DNA of 64,000 bases from Streptomyces beihaiensis (GCF_026274175.1 NZ_JAPHNL010000135.1:1-64000); one strand, 5' to 3'. Counted from the stretch's first letter, positions 46,796 to 56,428 are shown. Notes: generated by a model from the letters alone, not told the origin. A program made the numbers and translations.

Positions 46796-48499
46796 TCAAC
46801 TCATGCGCAGGGCCAGGAAGAAGTCCAACTTGTCCTCCAGACGCGAGAGATCACGGTTCGTCAGCTGCTCGATCCGGCCCACCCGGTAGCGCAGCGTGTT
46901 CACGTGCAGGTGCAGCCGGCTCGCACACCGCGTCCACGACCCGTCGCAGTCGAGGAACGCCTCCAGCGTCGGGATCAGCTCCGCGCGGTGCTTGCGGTCG
47001 TACGAGCGCAGCGGGTCGAGCAGCCGCGCGGTGAAGGCGCGCCGCACGTCGTCGGGGACGAACGGCAGCAGCAGCACGTGCGAGGCCAGCTCCTGGTGGC
47101 CCGCCGCGCACACCACGCCCTGCCTCGCCGCGGCGACCCGGCGGGCGTGCCGCGCCTCCTCCAGCGCGCCGCGCAGCCCCTCCGCCGAGTGCACGGCCGC
47201 GCTCACGCCGATGGTCAGCCGTCCGTCGTTGTCGAGGCCCGCGGTCAGCGGGGCCCGTACGGCCTCCAGGAGCGAGTCCGCGTGCAGCCCCTGGTCCGCG
47301 CCGTCCTCCTCGCCGGTCACCGCGGGCAGCGGCACCAGGGCGATGGCCTCGTCACCGGTGTGCGCCACGGCGATCCGGTCGGAGGGCTCCGGCCCGGACG
47401 AGAGCGGGTCGACGAGGATCTCCTCCAGCAGCGACTGGGCCACCCGGCCGCCCTCGACCGTCTCGCCCCCGGCCCCGGCGGTGTCCGTCAGGCCCGCCCA
47501 CTCGACCCGCGCCACCACGACCTGCCAGTGCGGCGCCGCGCCGAGCCCCGGCAGCAGCACCGGAGCGGCCACCCGCAGACGCGCCGCGATCTCCGCCGGG
47601 GCCGCTCCGGTCTGGACCAGCTCGAGAACCTCCTGGGCCAGGCGCCGGCGCACCGTGCGCGCGGCGTCCCGCCGGTCGCGCTCGACCGAGATCAGCTGGG
47701 TCACGCCCTGCAGCAGGTCGAGCCGCTCCTCCGGCCAGTCGCCCGCGTCCGCCTCGACGGCCAGCAGCCAGTCCGACAGCACGGTCTCGCGCACGTCACG
47801 CCCGGCCGGGGCCGCGCCACGGGCGCCCGTACGGACGGGGAAGAGCGAGTACGTGGTGTTGTTCACCGTCACCCGGTGCGGCGGGCGGCGCCCGGAGCGG
47901 GTGGCCGCCAGGTGTTCGGCGGCCAGGCGCGTGGAGACGCTCGGCGGCAGCTCCGCACCGGCCGTGTTCGAGCCGGCGACGGCGCGGCCCGCCGGGGACA
48001 GGACCCAGGCCCGCAGATCCAGGTCGCTGCCGAGCAGGTCCAGGACGACGTCCGGGCCGCCGCCGGTCGGGCCCGACGTCATCAGGCGGCGGTGCCGGTC
48101 CACCACGGCCGCCAGATCGCCCGCGCGCTCGCCGGAGACCTGACGCACCACGTGCTCGGTGATCGTCGCGAAGGCGACCGACTCGTTCACCGCGAAGAGC
48201 GGGAGCCGGTGCCTGGCACACGCCTGGACCAGATCCTCCGGCACGTCGCCGAGTTCCGCCTCGCCCGCGGCGAGGGCGGCGACGCCCGCCGAGGCGAGGA
48301 TCCGGACGAACGGCTCGGAGTCGTCGGCGTCGCGGCGCCAGGCCAGGCCGGTGAGGACCAGCTCGCCGCCGGAGAGGTACCGGCTGGGGTCCCGCAGGTC
48401 CGTGGTCATCACGCCACGGACCGTGCGGTCCAGCTCGTCCTCGCCGCCGAGCAGCCTGAGGCCCAGCGCGTCGGTGTCCAGCAGTGCGCGCAGCCGCAT
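46796..48499 (-). CDS. pucR: PucR-family transcriptional regulator of purine catabolism
   Basis: A 567-residue PucR-type activator. The N-terminal purine-catabolism domain (about 1-125; LRLLGGEDELDRTVRGVMTTDLRDPSRYLSGGELVLTGL) senses an intermediate such as allantoin or urate. A GGDEF-like middle (about 320-440) and a C-terminal HTH_30 (about 495-560; TLEAFLDCDGSWTRCASRLHLHVNTLRYRVGRIEQLTNRDL) follow. It is divergent from the xanthine dehydrogenase operon, which is its probable target. Confidence 0.92.
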   Translation of the reverse strand: MRLRALLDTDALGLRLLGGEDELDRTVRGVMTTDLRDPSRYLSGGELVLTGLAWRRDADDSEPFVRILASAGVAALAAGEAELGDVPEDLVQACARHRLPLFAVNESVAFATITEHVVRQVSGERAGDLAAVVDRHRRLMTSGPTGGGPDVVLDLLGSDLDLRAWVLSPAGRAVAGSNTAGAELPPSVSTRLAAEHLAATRSGRRPPHRVTVNNTTYSLFPVRTGARGAAPAGRDVRETVLSDWLLAVEADAGDWPEERLDLLQGVTQLISVERDRRDAARTVRRRLAQEVLELVQTGAAPAEIAARLRVAAPVLLPGLGAAPHWQVVVARVEWAGLTDTAGAGGETVEGGRVAQSLLEEILVDPLSSGPEPSDRIAVAHTGDEAIALVPLPAVTGEEDGADQGLHADSLLEAVRAPLTAGLDNDGRLTIGVSAAVHSAEGLRGALEEARHARRVAAARQGVVCAAGHQELASHVLLLPFVPDDVRRAFTARLLDPLRSYDRKHRAELIPTLEAFLDCDGSWTRCASRLHLHVNTLRYRVGRIEQLTNRDLSRLEDKLDFFLALRMS

Positions 48500-48821
48500 G
48501 GTGTCGTCGCCGCCGATCTGTCTCGAAAATGATGGTCTTGGTTCCGGTAGCCGGACGGCCCGGAAGGCCGGGCAAACAGTCCTTTTTGGTTTCCGGAGGA
48601 AAACAGAGGGGTTACCGGGCCCCTGTGTTCATACGAATCTACAAGACACCTGTCGTGGTCAGCCAACTCCTTCATGGTTTCCGTGACTGACCCTGGTGGG
48701 CGGCGGGGCGGTGTACTGAGCCCACTCCACGTGAACAGCACATGAACGAGCCCCTCGATCCGCACATCAGTTGGCTCGAACGCATCGCACGATCCACGAA
48801 CGACGTAGAAGAGAGCCACTC
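48500..48821. promoter_or_regulatory. 322-bp divergent promoter region pucR/xdh
   Basis: No gene is supported here. TTTCC-GGA-GGAAA (48590-48602) is a perfect palindrome about 90 bp upstream of the pucR start and is the best PucR-site candidate. The remaining sequence shows no RNA gene or hairpin that I can defend. Confidence 0.45.
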
Positions 48822-49712
48822 ATGGACTTCCTTCGCCCCGACAGCTGGGAGGAGGCGCTCGCCGCCAAGGCCGAGCACCCGACAGCCGTCCCGATCGCGG
48901 GTGGCACGGATGTCATGGTCGAGATCAACTTCGACCACCGGCGGCCCGAGTACCTCCTGGACCTCAACCGCATCACCGAGCTGAGCGAGTGGGAGGTGGG
49001 CGAGAAGACCGTCCGGCTCGGCGCCTCCGTCCCGTACACCAAGATCATGGAGAACCTGCGGGCCGAGCTGCCGGGCCTGGCGCTCGCCTCGCACACCGTG
49101 GCCTCTCCGCAGATCCGCAACCGCGGAGGCGTCGGCGGCAACCTCGGCACGGCGTCCCCGGCCGGTGACGCCCACCCGGCGCTGCTCGCCGCCGACTGCG
49201 AGGTCGAGGTCGAGTCGGTGCGCGGCTCGCGCCGCATCCCGATCGACGAGTTCTACACCGGTGTGAAGCGCAACGCGCTCGCGCCCGACGAGCTCATCCG
49301 CGCGGTGCACATCGACAAGGCCGACGGGCCGCAGCAGTACTCCAAGGTGGGCACCCGCAACGCCATGGTGATCGCGGTGTGCGCCTTCGGTCTGGCCGTG
49401 CACCCCGAGACCCGCACGGTGCGCACCGGCATCGGTTCGGCCGCGCCGACCCCGGTCCGCGCCAAGGAGGCCGAGCAGTTCCTGAACTCGGCGCTCGAAG
49501 AAGGCGGGTTCTGGGACAACGGCAAGATCATCACGCCGTCCGTCGCCAAGCAGTTCGCGGACCTGTGCTCCGCCGCCTGCAACCCGATCGACGACGTGCG
49601 CGGCACCGCCTCGTACCGCCGTCACGCGGTCGGTGTCATGGCCCGCCGCACGCTCACCTGGGCCTGGGAGTCCTACCGCGGCAACGCCGCGCGCACGGAG
49701 GGAGTCGCGTAA
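48822..49712 (+). CDS. xanthine dehydrogenase FAD-binding subunit
   Basis: A 296-residue FAD subunit of a molybdenum hydroxylase that oxidises hypoxanthine/xanthine to urate. FAD-binding motifs are VPIAGGTDVMVEI and the flavin-phosphate loop RNRGGVGGNLGTASPAGDAHPALLA. The C-terminal CO-dehydrogenase-flavoprotein-like domain covers about 180-290. The TAA overlaps the next ATG (TAATG), so the three subunits are translated as one unit. Confidence 0.92.
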   Translation: MDFLRPDSWEEALAAKAEHPTAVPIAGGTDVMVEINFDHRRPEYLLDLNRITELSEWEVGEKTVRLGASVPYTKIMENLRAELPGLALASHTVASPQIRNRGGVGGNLGTASPAGDAHPALLAADCEVEVESVRGSRRIPIDEFYTGVKRNALAPDELIRAVHIDKADGPQQYSKVGTRNAMVIAVCAFGLAVHPETRTVRTGIGSAAPTPVRAKEAEQFLNSALEEGGFWDNGKIITPSVAKQFADLCSAACNPIDDVRGTASYRRHAVGVMARRTLTWAWESYRGNAARTEGVA

Positions 49713-50320
49713 TGCGCGTCAATTTCACGGTCAACGGCCGCAAGCAGGAGGCCGACGACGTCTGGGAGGGCGAGTCGCTGCTCTACGTGCTGCGCGAGCG
49801 GCTCGGCCTGCCCGGCTCCAAGAACGCCTGCGAACAGGGCGAGTGCGGCTCCTGCACGGTCCGTCTCGACGGCGTACCGGTCTGTTCCTGCCTGGTCGCC
49901 GCCGGGCAGGCCGAGGGCCGCGAGGTCGTCACGGTCGAGGGCCTGGCCGACTTCGCCAAGAACCGCGCCTGCGGCGGCCACGACGGCGAGGGCAAGGGCG
50001 GGGCCTGCGGCACCACCCTCCAGGAGGCCCAGGGCTGGAGCGCCAAGGGCACCGACTCGCAGACCGGCGAGGGCGGCGAGCTCTCCCCGATCCAGCAGGC
50101 GTTCATCGACGCCGGCGCCGTCCAGTGCGGCTTCTGCACCCCGGGCCTGCTCGTCGCCGCCGACGAGATGCTGGAGCGCAACGCCAACCCGAGCGACGCG
50201 GACATCCGCGAGGCGCTGTCGGGCAACCTGTGCCGCTGCACGGGCTACGAGAAGATCATGGACGCGGTCCGGCTCGCCGCCGCGCGCCAGTCCGAGACCG
50301 CATCGAGCCAGGGAGTCTGA
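49712..50320 (+). CDS. xanthine dehydrogenase [2Fe-2S] subunit with cysteine-containing insert
   Basis: A 202-residue iron-sulfur subunit. The plant-type cluster ligands are Cys40, Cys45, Cys48 and Cys60 (CEQGECGSCTV..CSC); the second cluster lies in VQCGFCTPG and LCRCTGY. Between them (about residues 84-126) is a Gly/Cys-rich insert, ACGGHDGEGKGGACG and following, that is absent from the standard 160-residue subunit. It passes electrons from the molybdenum subunit to FAD. Confidence 0.92.
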   Translation: MRVNFTVNGRKQEADDVWEGESLLYVLRERLGLPGSKNACEQGECGSCTVRLDGVPVCSCLVAAGQAEGREVVTVEGLADFAKNRACGGHDGEGKGGACGTTLQEAQGWSAKGTDSQTGEGGELSPIQQAFIDAGAVQCGFCTPGLLVAADEMLERNANPSDADIREALSGNLCRCTGYEKIMDAVRLAAARQSETASSQGV

Positions 50321-50324
50321 CGCC

Positions 50325-52724
50325 ATGGCCGACACACGCACCACCGGCGTTCCCGCCAACGTCACCCAGGGGTCCCAGACCAAGGGCGGCATCGGCGAGT
50401 CCACACTGCGCCCCGACGGCACCCTCAAGGTCACCGGCGAGTTCGCGTACTCGTCCGACATGTGGCACGAGGACATGCTCTGGGGCCAGATCCTGCGCTC
50501 CACCGTCGCGCACGCCGAGATCGTCTCCATCGACACCAGCGAGGCCCTCGCCACGTCCGGTGTCTACGCCGTGCTCACCTACGACGACCTGCCCACCGAC
50601 GTGAAGAACTACGGCCTGGAGATCCAGGACACCCCGGTTCTCGCGCACGGCAAGGTCCGCCACCACGGCGAGCCGGTCGCCCTGGTCGCCGCCGACCACC
50701 CGGAGACCGCGCGCCGCGCCGCCGCCAAGATCAAGGTCGAGTACCGCGAGCTGCCCGTCATCACCGACGAGGCATCCGCGACCGCGCCCGACGCGATCCT
50801 CGTCCACGAGGGCCGCGACGACCACCACGCGGGCCACGTGCCGCACCCCAACATCGTGCACCGCCAGCCGATCATCCGCGGCAACGCGGACGAGGCCGCC
50901 GAGCGCGCCGACGTGATCGTCAAGGGCGAGTACACCTTCGGCATGCAGGACCAGGCATTCCTCGGCCCCGAGTCCGGCCTCGCCGTGCCCTCCGAGGACG
51001 GCGGCGTCGACCTGTACGTGGCCACCCAGTGGCTGCACTCGGACCTCAAGCAGATCGCCCCGGTCCTCGGCCTGCCCGAGGAGAAGGTCCGCATGACGCT
51101 CTCCGGTGTCGGCGGTGCCTTCGGCGGCCGCGAGGACCTGTCGATGCAGATCCACGCCTGCCTCCTCGCGCTCCGCACCGGTAAGCCCGTCAAGATCGTC
51201 TACAACCGCTTCGAGTCGTTCTTCGGGCACGTCCACCGGCACCCCGCCAAGCTCTACTACGAGCACGGCGCCACCAAGGACGGCAAGCTCACGCACATGA
51301 AGTGCAAGATCGTCCTGGACGGCGGCGCCTACGCCTCCGCCTCCCCGGCGGTCGTCGGCAACGCCTCGTCCCTGTCGGTCGGCCCGTACGTCGTCGACGA
51401 CGTCGACATCGAGGCGTACGCGCTCTACACCAACAACCCGCCCTGCGGCGCCATGCGCGGCTTCGGCGCGGTCCAGGCGTGCTTCGCGTACGAGGCGCAG
51501 ATGGACAAGGTCGCCGACGAACTGGGCATGGACCGCATCGCGTTCCGCCAGCTCAACGCCATGGAGCAGGGCACGATCATGCCGACGGGCCAGGTCGTCG
51601 ACTCCCCGGCCCCGGTCGCCGAACTCCTGCGCCGCGTCAAGGCGATGCCGATGCCGCCCGAGCGCCAGTGGGAGGACAGCGAGGGCGCCGACGTCCGGCA
51701 GCTGCCCGGCGGCCTGTCCAACACCACGCACGGTGAGGGCGTCGTCCGCGGTGTCGGCTACGCGGTCGGCATCAAGAACGTCGGCTTCTCCGAGGGATTC
51801 GACGACTACTCCACCGCCAAGGTGCGCATGGAGGTCATCGGCGGCGAGCCCGTCGTGACCGTGCACACCGCGATGGCGGAGGTCGGCCAGGGCGGTGTCA
51901 CCGTCCACGCGCAGATCGCCCGCACCGAGCTGGGCGTCGGCCAGGTCACCATCCACCCGGCCGACACCCAGGTCGGCTCGGCGGGATCGACGTCCGCGTC
52001 CCGCCAGACCTACGTCACCGGCGGCGCGGTCAAGAACGCCTGCGAGCTGGTGCGCGAGAAGGTCCTGGAGATCGGCCGCCGCAAGCTGGGCACCTACCAC
52101 CCGGCGTGGGCCACCGCCGAACTCCTCCTGGAGGGCGGCAAGGTCGTCACCGACGGCGGCGAGGTCCTCGCCGACCTCGCCGACGTGCTGGAGGACGAGG
52201 TCGTCGAGATCGAGGAGGAGTGGCGCCACCGGCCCACCGTCGCCTTCGACCTCAAGACCGGTCAGGGCGACGGCCACGTCCAGTACTCGTTCGCCGCGCA
52301 CCGCGCCGTCGTAGAGGTGGACACCGAGCTCGGCCTCGTCAAGGTCGTCGAGCTCGCCTGCGCCCAGGACGTCGGCAAGGCGCTCAACCCGCTCTCCGTG
52401 GTCGGCCAGATCCAGGGCGGCACCACGCAGGGTCTCGGCGTCGCGGTGATGGAAGAGATCATCGTCGACCCGAAGACTGCCAAGGTCAGGAACCCCTCCT
52501 TCACGGACTACCTGATCCCCACGATCCTCGACACCCCGACCATCCCGGTCGACGTGCTCGAGCTCGCCGACGAGCACGCCCCGTACGGGCTGCGCGGCAT
52601 CGGCGAGGCACCGACCCTGTCGTCCACCCCGGCCGTCCTCGCGGCGATCCGGAACGCGACGGGTCTCGCGCTCGACCGGACCCCGGTCCGTCCCGAGCAC
52701 CTGACGGGCACCGTCCCGGCGTAG
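50325..52724 (+). CDS. xanthine dehydrogenase molybdenum-binding subunit
   Basis: A 799-residue catalytic subunit carrying the molybdopterin site. The GGAFGGRED, AMRGFGAVQACFAYE and VGQGGVTVHAQIA segments are characteristic, and a Glu in GIGEAPTLSSTPAVLAAI is the likely base. The ATG lies 4 bp after the preceding stop. The acidic stretch VLEDEVVEIEEEWRHR (about 630) is typical of this actinobacterial type. Confidence 0.93.
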   Translation: MADTRTTGVPANVTQGSQTKGGIGESTLRPDGTLKVTGEFAYSSDMWHEDMLWGQILRSTVAHAEIVSIDTSEALATSGVYAVLTYDDLPTDVKNYGLEIQDTPVLAHGKVRHHGEPVALVAADHPETARRAAAKIKVEYRELPVITDEASATAPDAILVHEGRDDHHAGHVPHPNIVHRQPIIRGNADEAAERADVIVKGEYTFGMQDQAFLGPESGLAVPSEDGGVDLYVATQWLHSDLKQIAPVLGLPEEKVRMTLSGVGGAFGGREDLSMQIHACLLALRTGKPVKIVYNRFESFFGHVHRHPAKLYYEHGATKDGKLTHMKCKIVLDGGAYASASPAVVGNASSLSVGPYVVDDVDIEAYALYTNNPPCGAMRGFGAVQACFAYEAQMDKVADELGMDRIAFRQLNAMEQGTIMPTGQVVDSPAPVAELLRRVKAMPMPPERQWEDSEGADVRQLPGGLSNTTHGEGVVRGVGYAVGIKNVGFSEGFDDYSTAKVRMEVIGGEPVVTVHTAMAEVGQGGVTVHAQIARTELGVGQVTIHPADTQVGSAGSTSASRQTYVTGGAVKNACELVREKVLEIGRRKLGTYHPAWATAELLLEGGKVVTDGGEVLADLADVLEDEVVEIEEEWRHRPTVAFDLKTGQGDGHVQYSFAAHRAVVEVDTELGLVKVVELACAQDVGKALNPLSVVGQIQGGTTQGLGVAVMEEIIVDPKTAKVRNPSFTDYLIPTILDTPTIPVDVLELADEHAPYGLRGIGEAPTLSSTPAVLAAIRNATGLALDRTPVRPEHLTGTVPA

Positions 52725-52760
52725 CAGTACCCAGCAAGTACCCAGCGCAGTACCCCAGCT

Positions 52761-52819
52761 CTCCGGGCGGTGTGTGCCTCCCAGGAACGTCACACTTCCG
52801 CCGCCCACACCGCCCGGAG
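52761..52819 (+). promoter_or_regulatory. 14-bp stem-loop between xdh and the purine permease
   Basis: CTCCGGGCGGTGTG (52761-52774) and CACACCGCCCGGAG (52806-52819) are perfect partners with a 31-base loop, 37 bp after the molybdenum-subunit stop and 120 bp before the permease start. It could be a terminator for xdh or a leader structure for the permease. It has no run of T. Confidence 0.6.
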
Positions 52820-52939
52820 CATCCAGAGCAGCAGTCGTCTCGGGCCGTCCCCCGGGTCGTGCAGCCGAAACCCATCCCAAATCCCGCACAACTGAGCATC
52901 GCCGCGGGTGCCCCTTTGAACCTTGGGAAACGAGGCACC

Positions 52940-54397
52940 ATGACCCAGCAGTCTGTGGAGCCCAGGACGACCGCCGAGGACGCGGGCTCCGGCTCGAGAG
53001 TCCCCGCCGGCCGTTCCTGGCTCGACCGGTACTTCCACATATCCGAACGAGGATCCTCCGTCGCCCGTGAGGTGCGCGGTGGCGTCACGACCTTCATGGC
53101 CATGGCGTACATCCTTCTGCTCAACCCGCTGATCCTGTCCGGGAAGGACGCCGCAGGGGACACCCTGGGCCAGAAGGCGCTCATCACCGCGACCGCCTTC
53201 GCCGCGGCGTTCACCACGCTCCTCATGGGCTTCGCCGGCAAGGTGCCGCTCGTGCTCGCCGCGGGCCTTTCGGTCTCCGGTGTGATCTCCTCGCAGGTCG
53301 CCCCCGCCATGACCTGGCCGCAGGCCATGGGCATGTGCGTGATGTACGGCGCAGTGATCATGCTGCTAGTCGTCACCGGCCTGCGCGAGATGATCATGAA
53401 TGCGATCCCGCTCGCGCTCAAGCACGGCATCACCATGGGCATCGGCCTCTTCATCGCCCTGATCGGCCTGTACAAGTCCGGCTTCGTCCAGCAGGGCAAG
53501 GCCACCCCGCTCACCCTCGGCCCGGCCGGGCAGCTCGTCGGCTGGCCCGTGCTCCTCTTCGCGGGCACACTTCTTCTGATCTTCATGCTCCAGGCGCGCG
53601 GCACCCCCGGCGCGATCCTGATCGGCATCATCTCCGGCACCGTCGTCGCGGTCATCCTCAACGCAGCCGGTGTGATCGACCCCAAGCAGTGGAGCCACGG
53701 CGCACCGGAACTGCACGGCAGCGCCGTCTCGATGCCTGACTTCTCACTCTTCGGCCATGTCGAGTTCGGCGGCTGGGGCCATGTCGGCGCCATGACCGTC
53801 ACCATGATCGTCTTCACGCTCGTGCTCGCCGGGTTCTTCGACGCGATGGCCACCATCATCGGCGTCGGCACCGAGGCCGGTCTCGCCGACGACAAGGGCC
53901 GTATGCCGGGCCTGTCCAAGGCGCTGTTCATCGACGGCGCCGGCGGCGCGATCGGCGGCCTCTCCGGCGCCTCCGGGCAGACGGTGTTCGTGGAGTCCGC
54001 CACCGGCGTCGGCGAGGGCGCCCGCACGGGCCTGTCCTCCGCCGTCAGCGGTCTGTTCTTCGCCGCCTGCCTCTTCTTCACCCCGGTCACCGCGATCGTC
54101 CCGCAGGAGGTCGCGTCCGCCGCCCTCGTCGTCATCGGCGCGATGATGATGATGAACGCCCGGCACGTGGACTGGTCGGACCGCGCCACCGCGATCCCGG
54201 TGTTCCTCACCGTGGTCCTGATGCCGTTCACGTACCAGATCACCGTCGGTGTCGGCGCGGGCGTCATCTCGTGGGTCGCCATCAAGATCGCCCAGGGCAA
54301 GGCGCGGGAGATCGGCGTCCTCATGTGGGGCATGACGGTGATCTTTCTCGTGTACTTCTGCCTCCACCCGATCGAGGCATGGCTGGGCGTCCACTGA
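52940..54397 (+). CDS. NCS2 purine permease (AzgA-type)
   Basis: A 485-residue transporter with about 12 membrane helices, of the AzgA branch of the NCS2 family, importing adenine, guanine or hypoxanthine by proton symport. Diagnostic stretches are GVTTFMAMAYILLLNPLIL, MGFAGKVPLVLAAGLSVSG, GFFDAMATIIGVGTEAGL and SGASGQTVFVESATGVGEGARTGLSS. It lies between the dehydrogenase and XdhC genes, giving uptake for the pathway. Confidence 0.92.
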   Translation: MTQQSVEPRTTAEDAGSGSRVPAGRSWLDRYFHISERGSSVAREVRGGVTTFMAMAYILLLNPLILSGKDAAGDTLGQKALITATAFAAAFTTLLMGFAGKVPLVLAAGLSVSGVISSQVAPAMTWPQAMGMCVMYGAVIMLLVVTGLREMIMNAIPLALKHGITMGIGLFIALIGLYKSGFVQQGKATPLTLGPAGQLVGWPVLLFAGTLLLIFMLQARGTPGAILIGIISGTVVAVILNAAGVIDPKQWSHGAPELHGSAVSMPDFSLFGHVEFGGWGHVGAMTVTMIVFTLVLAGFFDAMATIIGVGTEAGLADDKGRMPGLSKALFIDGAGGAIGGLSGASGQTVFVESATGVGEGARTGLSSAVSGLFFAACLFFTPVTAIVPQEVASAALVVIGAMMMMNARHVDWSDRATAIPVFLTVVLMPFTYQITVGVGAGVISWVAIKIAQGKAREIGVLMWGMTVIFLVYFCLHPIEAWLGVH

Positions 54398-54440
54398 CCC
54401 CCGTCCGTCACCTCGCACACAACCGCTAAGGAGACCGCAC

Positions 54441-55601
54441 ATGCTGGACATCGCCGAAGAGCTGCACCGGTGGGTCGAGCAGGGACGCGACTTCGCCGTG
54501 GCCACCGTGGTGGCCGTCGGCGGCAGCGCGCCCCGGCAGCCGGGCGCGGCGCTCGCCGTCGACAGCGAGGGCACCGCGATCGGATCGGTCTCCGGCGGTT
54601 GTGTGGAAGGAGCGGTCTACGAGCTGTGCCGGCAGGCGCTCGAGGACGGCATCACGCACGTCGAGCGCTTCGGCTACAGCGACGACGACGCCTTCGCCGT
54701 GGGTCTGACCTGCGGCGGCGTCATCGACATCCTCGTCACGCCCGTCCGGTCGGCGGACCGGACGGTGCGTGAGGTCTTCACCGCGGCGCTCGGCGCCGCC
54801 GCCGTCGGGGAGGCGGCGGCGCTGGCCCGTGTCGTGGACGGTCCCGCGGAGCTGATGGGCCGGGCCCTGCTCGTCCACGCCGACGGCGCCACCGAGGGCG
54901 GCTTCGGCGCCCACCCCGAACTGGACCGAACGGTGGCCGACGAGGCCGCCGCCTACCTGGACGCCGGCCGCACCGGCACGCTGGGGATCGGCGAACAGGG
55001 CTCGCGCTGCGGCGCCCCGCTCACCCTCCTGGTCGAGTCGTCGGTCCCCGCCCCCCGCATGATCGTCTTCGGCGCCATCGACTTCGCGTCGGCCCTGGTC
55101 CGCATGGGCAAGTTCCTCGGCTACCGCGTCACCGTCTGCGACGCCCGACCGGTCTTCGCCACGGCCGCGCGCTTCCCCGACGCCGACGAGATCGTCGTGG
55201 AATGGCCCCACACGTACCTTGAGCGCGAACGCGACGCCGGTGCCCTCGACGGCCGCACGGTGCTGTGCGTGCTCACCCACGACGCCAAGTTCGACGTCCC
55301 GCTGCTCCGGCTGGCGCTGCGCCTCCCGGTCGCGTACGTCGGCGCCATGGGCTCGCGCCGCACCCACCTGGACCGCAACGAGCGGCTGCGCGAGGTGGGC
55401 GTCACCGAGCTCGAACTGGCCCGCCTGCGCTCGCCGATCGGGCTCGACCTCGGAGCCCGTACGCCCGAGGAGGTCGCGGTCTCCATCGCATCGCAGATCG
55501 TGGCGAACCGGCGCGGCGGCAGTGGCCTCTCGCTGACCGGCGCGCACACCCCGATCCACCACGAGCCGGGCGCGGCCCGCACGATCGGCTCGGTGGCCTG
55601 A
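54441..55601 (+). CDS. xdhC: XdhC molybdenum-cofactor maturation protein
   Basis: A 386-residue XdhC/CoxI family chaperone that binds the molybdenum cofactor and inserts it, sulfurated, into xanthine dehydrogenase. The N-terminal XdhC_CoxI domain (VATVVAVGGSAPRQPGAALAVDSEGTAIGSVSGGCVEGAV, LTCGGVIDI) and the C-terminal Rossmann-like XdhC_C domain (IVFGAIDFASALVRMGKFLGYRVTVCDARP, THDAKFDVPLLRLAL, YVGAMGSRRTHLDR) are complete. It is downstream of the permease and probably in the same transcript. Confidence 0.93.
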   Translation: MLDIAEELHRWVEQGRDFAVATVVAVGGSAPRQPGAALAVDSEGTAIGSVSGGCVEGAVYELCRQALEDGITHVERFGYSDDDAFAVGLTCGGVIDILVTPVRSADRTVREVFTAALGAAAVGEAAALARVVDGPAELMGRALLVHADGATEGGFGAHPELDRTVADEAAAYLDAGRTGTLGIGEQGSRCGAPLTLLVESSVPAPRMIVFGAIDFASALVRMGKFLGYRVTVCDARPVFATAARFPDADEIVVEWPHTYLERERDAGALDGRTVLCVLTHDAKFDVPLLRLALRLPVAYVGAMGSRRTHLDRNERLREVGVTELELARLRSPIGLDLGARTPEEVAVSIASQIVANRRGGSGLSLTGAHTPIHHEPGAARTIGSVA

Positions 55602-55623
55602 CCCGCACGCCGAGGGCGGGGCG

Positions 55624-56382
55624 TCAGGGCTTGTAGATCTTGCCCGGCTCCGCCTTGCCCGGAGCGAGGAGTTGAGGGACCGTCACGAAGACGTACCCCT
55701 TCGCCTTGAGCGCGTCGATGATGCCCGGCACGGCCGGGACGGTGTTCTTGTACAGGTCGTGCAGCAGGATGATCGAGTCGCGGTGGGTCTGCTTCAGGGT
55801 CCGCTCCCTGATCGTCCGCGCCGGCGGCTCCTTGTAGTCCTTCGACGTCACGTCCCACAGGATCTGCGCGAGCCCCTCCTGCTTGGCCAGCTTGCTGACG
55901 TGGTCGTTCGTCCGCCCCTGCGGCGGCCGCATCAGAGTGGGGCGCTTGCCGGTCAGCTTCTCGATCGCGTCGTCCGTGCGCTTGAGCTCCTGGCGGATCT
56001 GGTCGTCGCTGATGTCCGTGAGGATCTTGTGGTCCCACGTGTGGCTGCCCAGCTCGTGACCCTCGCGCGCCATCCGCTTGACCAGGTCCGGATGCTTCAT
56101 CACGTGGTTCTTGCCGAGCAGGAAGAACGTCGCGGGGACCTTCTTCTCCTTGAGGATGTCGAGCAGCCGGGGCGTGTTCTCGCTCGGCCCCGCGTCGAAG
56201 GTGAGCGCGACGCACTTGGCCTTGCGGCAGTCCACGGTGCCGAACTTCGCGCCCGCGTCGGTCTTCCGGACGGTGCTCGGGGCGGTCGTGTCGTACTTGG
56301 TGCAGCCCGTCAGGCCGAGGGAGAGGGCCCCGGCGGTGACGAGGACGGCGGCCGCGCGGAACCCCTTGCGGATTTTCATCAT
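55624..56382 (-). CDS. polysaccharide deacetylase lipoprotein (CE4)
   Basis: A 252-residue lipoprotein with signal and lipobox LGLTGC, and a NodB-type deacetylase domain. Metal/catalytic motifs are ALTFDAGPSENT (catalytic Asp) and the HSHTWDH zinc histidines; RPPQGRTN and the C-terminal LHD follow. It would remove acetyl groups from cell-wall or chitin-type polysaccharide outside the membrane. The start is the ATG pair at 56382/56379; an upstream ATG at 56403 lacks a ribosome site. Converges with xdhC. Confidence 0.88.
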   Translation of the reverse strand: MMKIRKGFRAAAVLVTAGALSLGLTGCTKYDTTAPSTVRKTDAGAKFGTVDCRKAKCVALTFDAGPSENTPRLLDILKEKKVPATFFLLGKNHVMKHPDLVKRMAREGHELGSHTWDHKILTDISDDQIRQELKRTDDAIEKLTGKRPTLMRPPQGRTNDHVSKLAKQEGLAQILWDVTSKDYKEPPARTIRERTLKQTHRDSIILLHDLYKNTVPAVPGIIDALKAKGYVFVTVPQLLAPGKAEPGKIYKP

Positions 56383-56411
56383 CTTTTCAGGTGAGGCAGG
56401 CATGCGAGCAC

Positions 56412-56428
56412 TATACACAGTATGTATA
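56412..56428. promoter_or_regulatory. AT-rich palindrome upstream of the CE4 gene
   Basis: TATACA-CAGTA-TGTATA is an AT-rich inverted repeat 30-46 bp before the start, in a genome that is otherwise very GC-rich. It could be an operator or part of the promoter. Confidence 0.5.
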
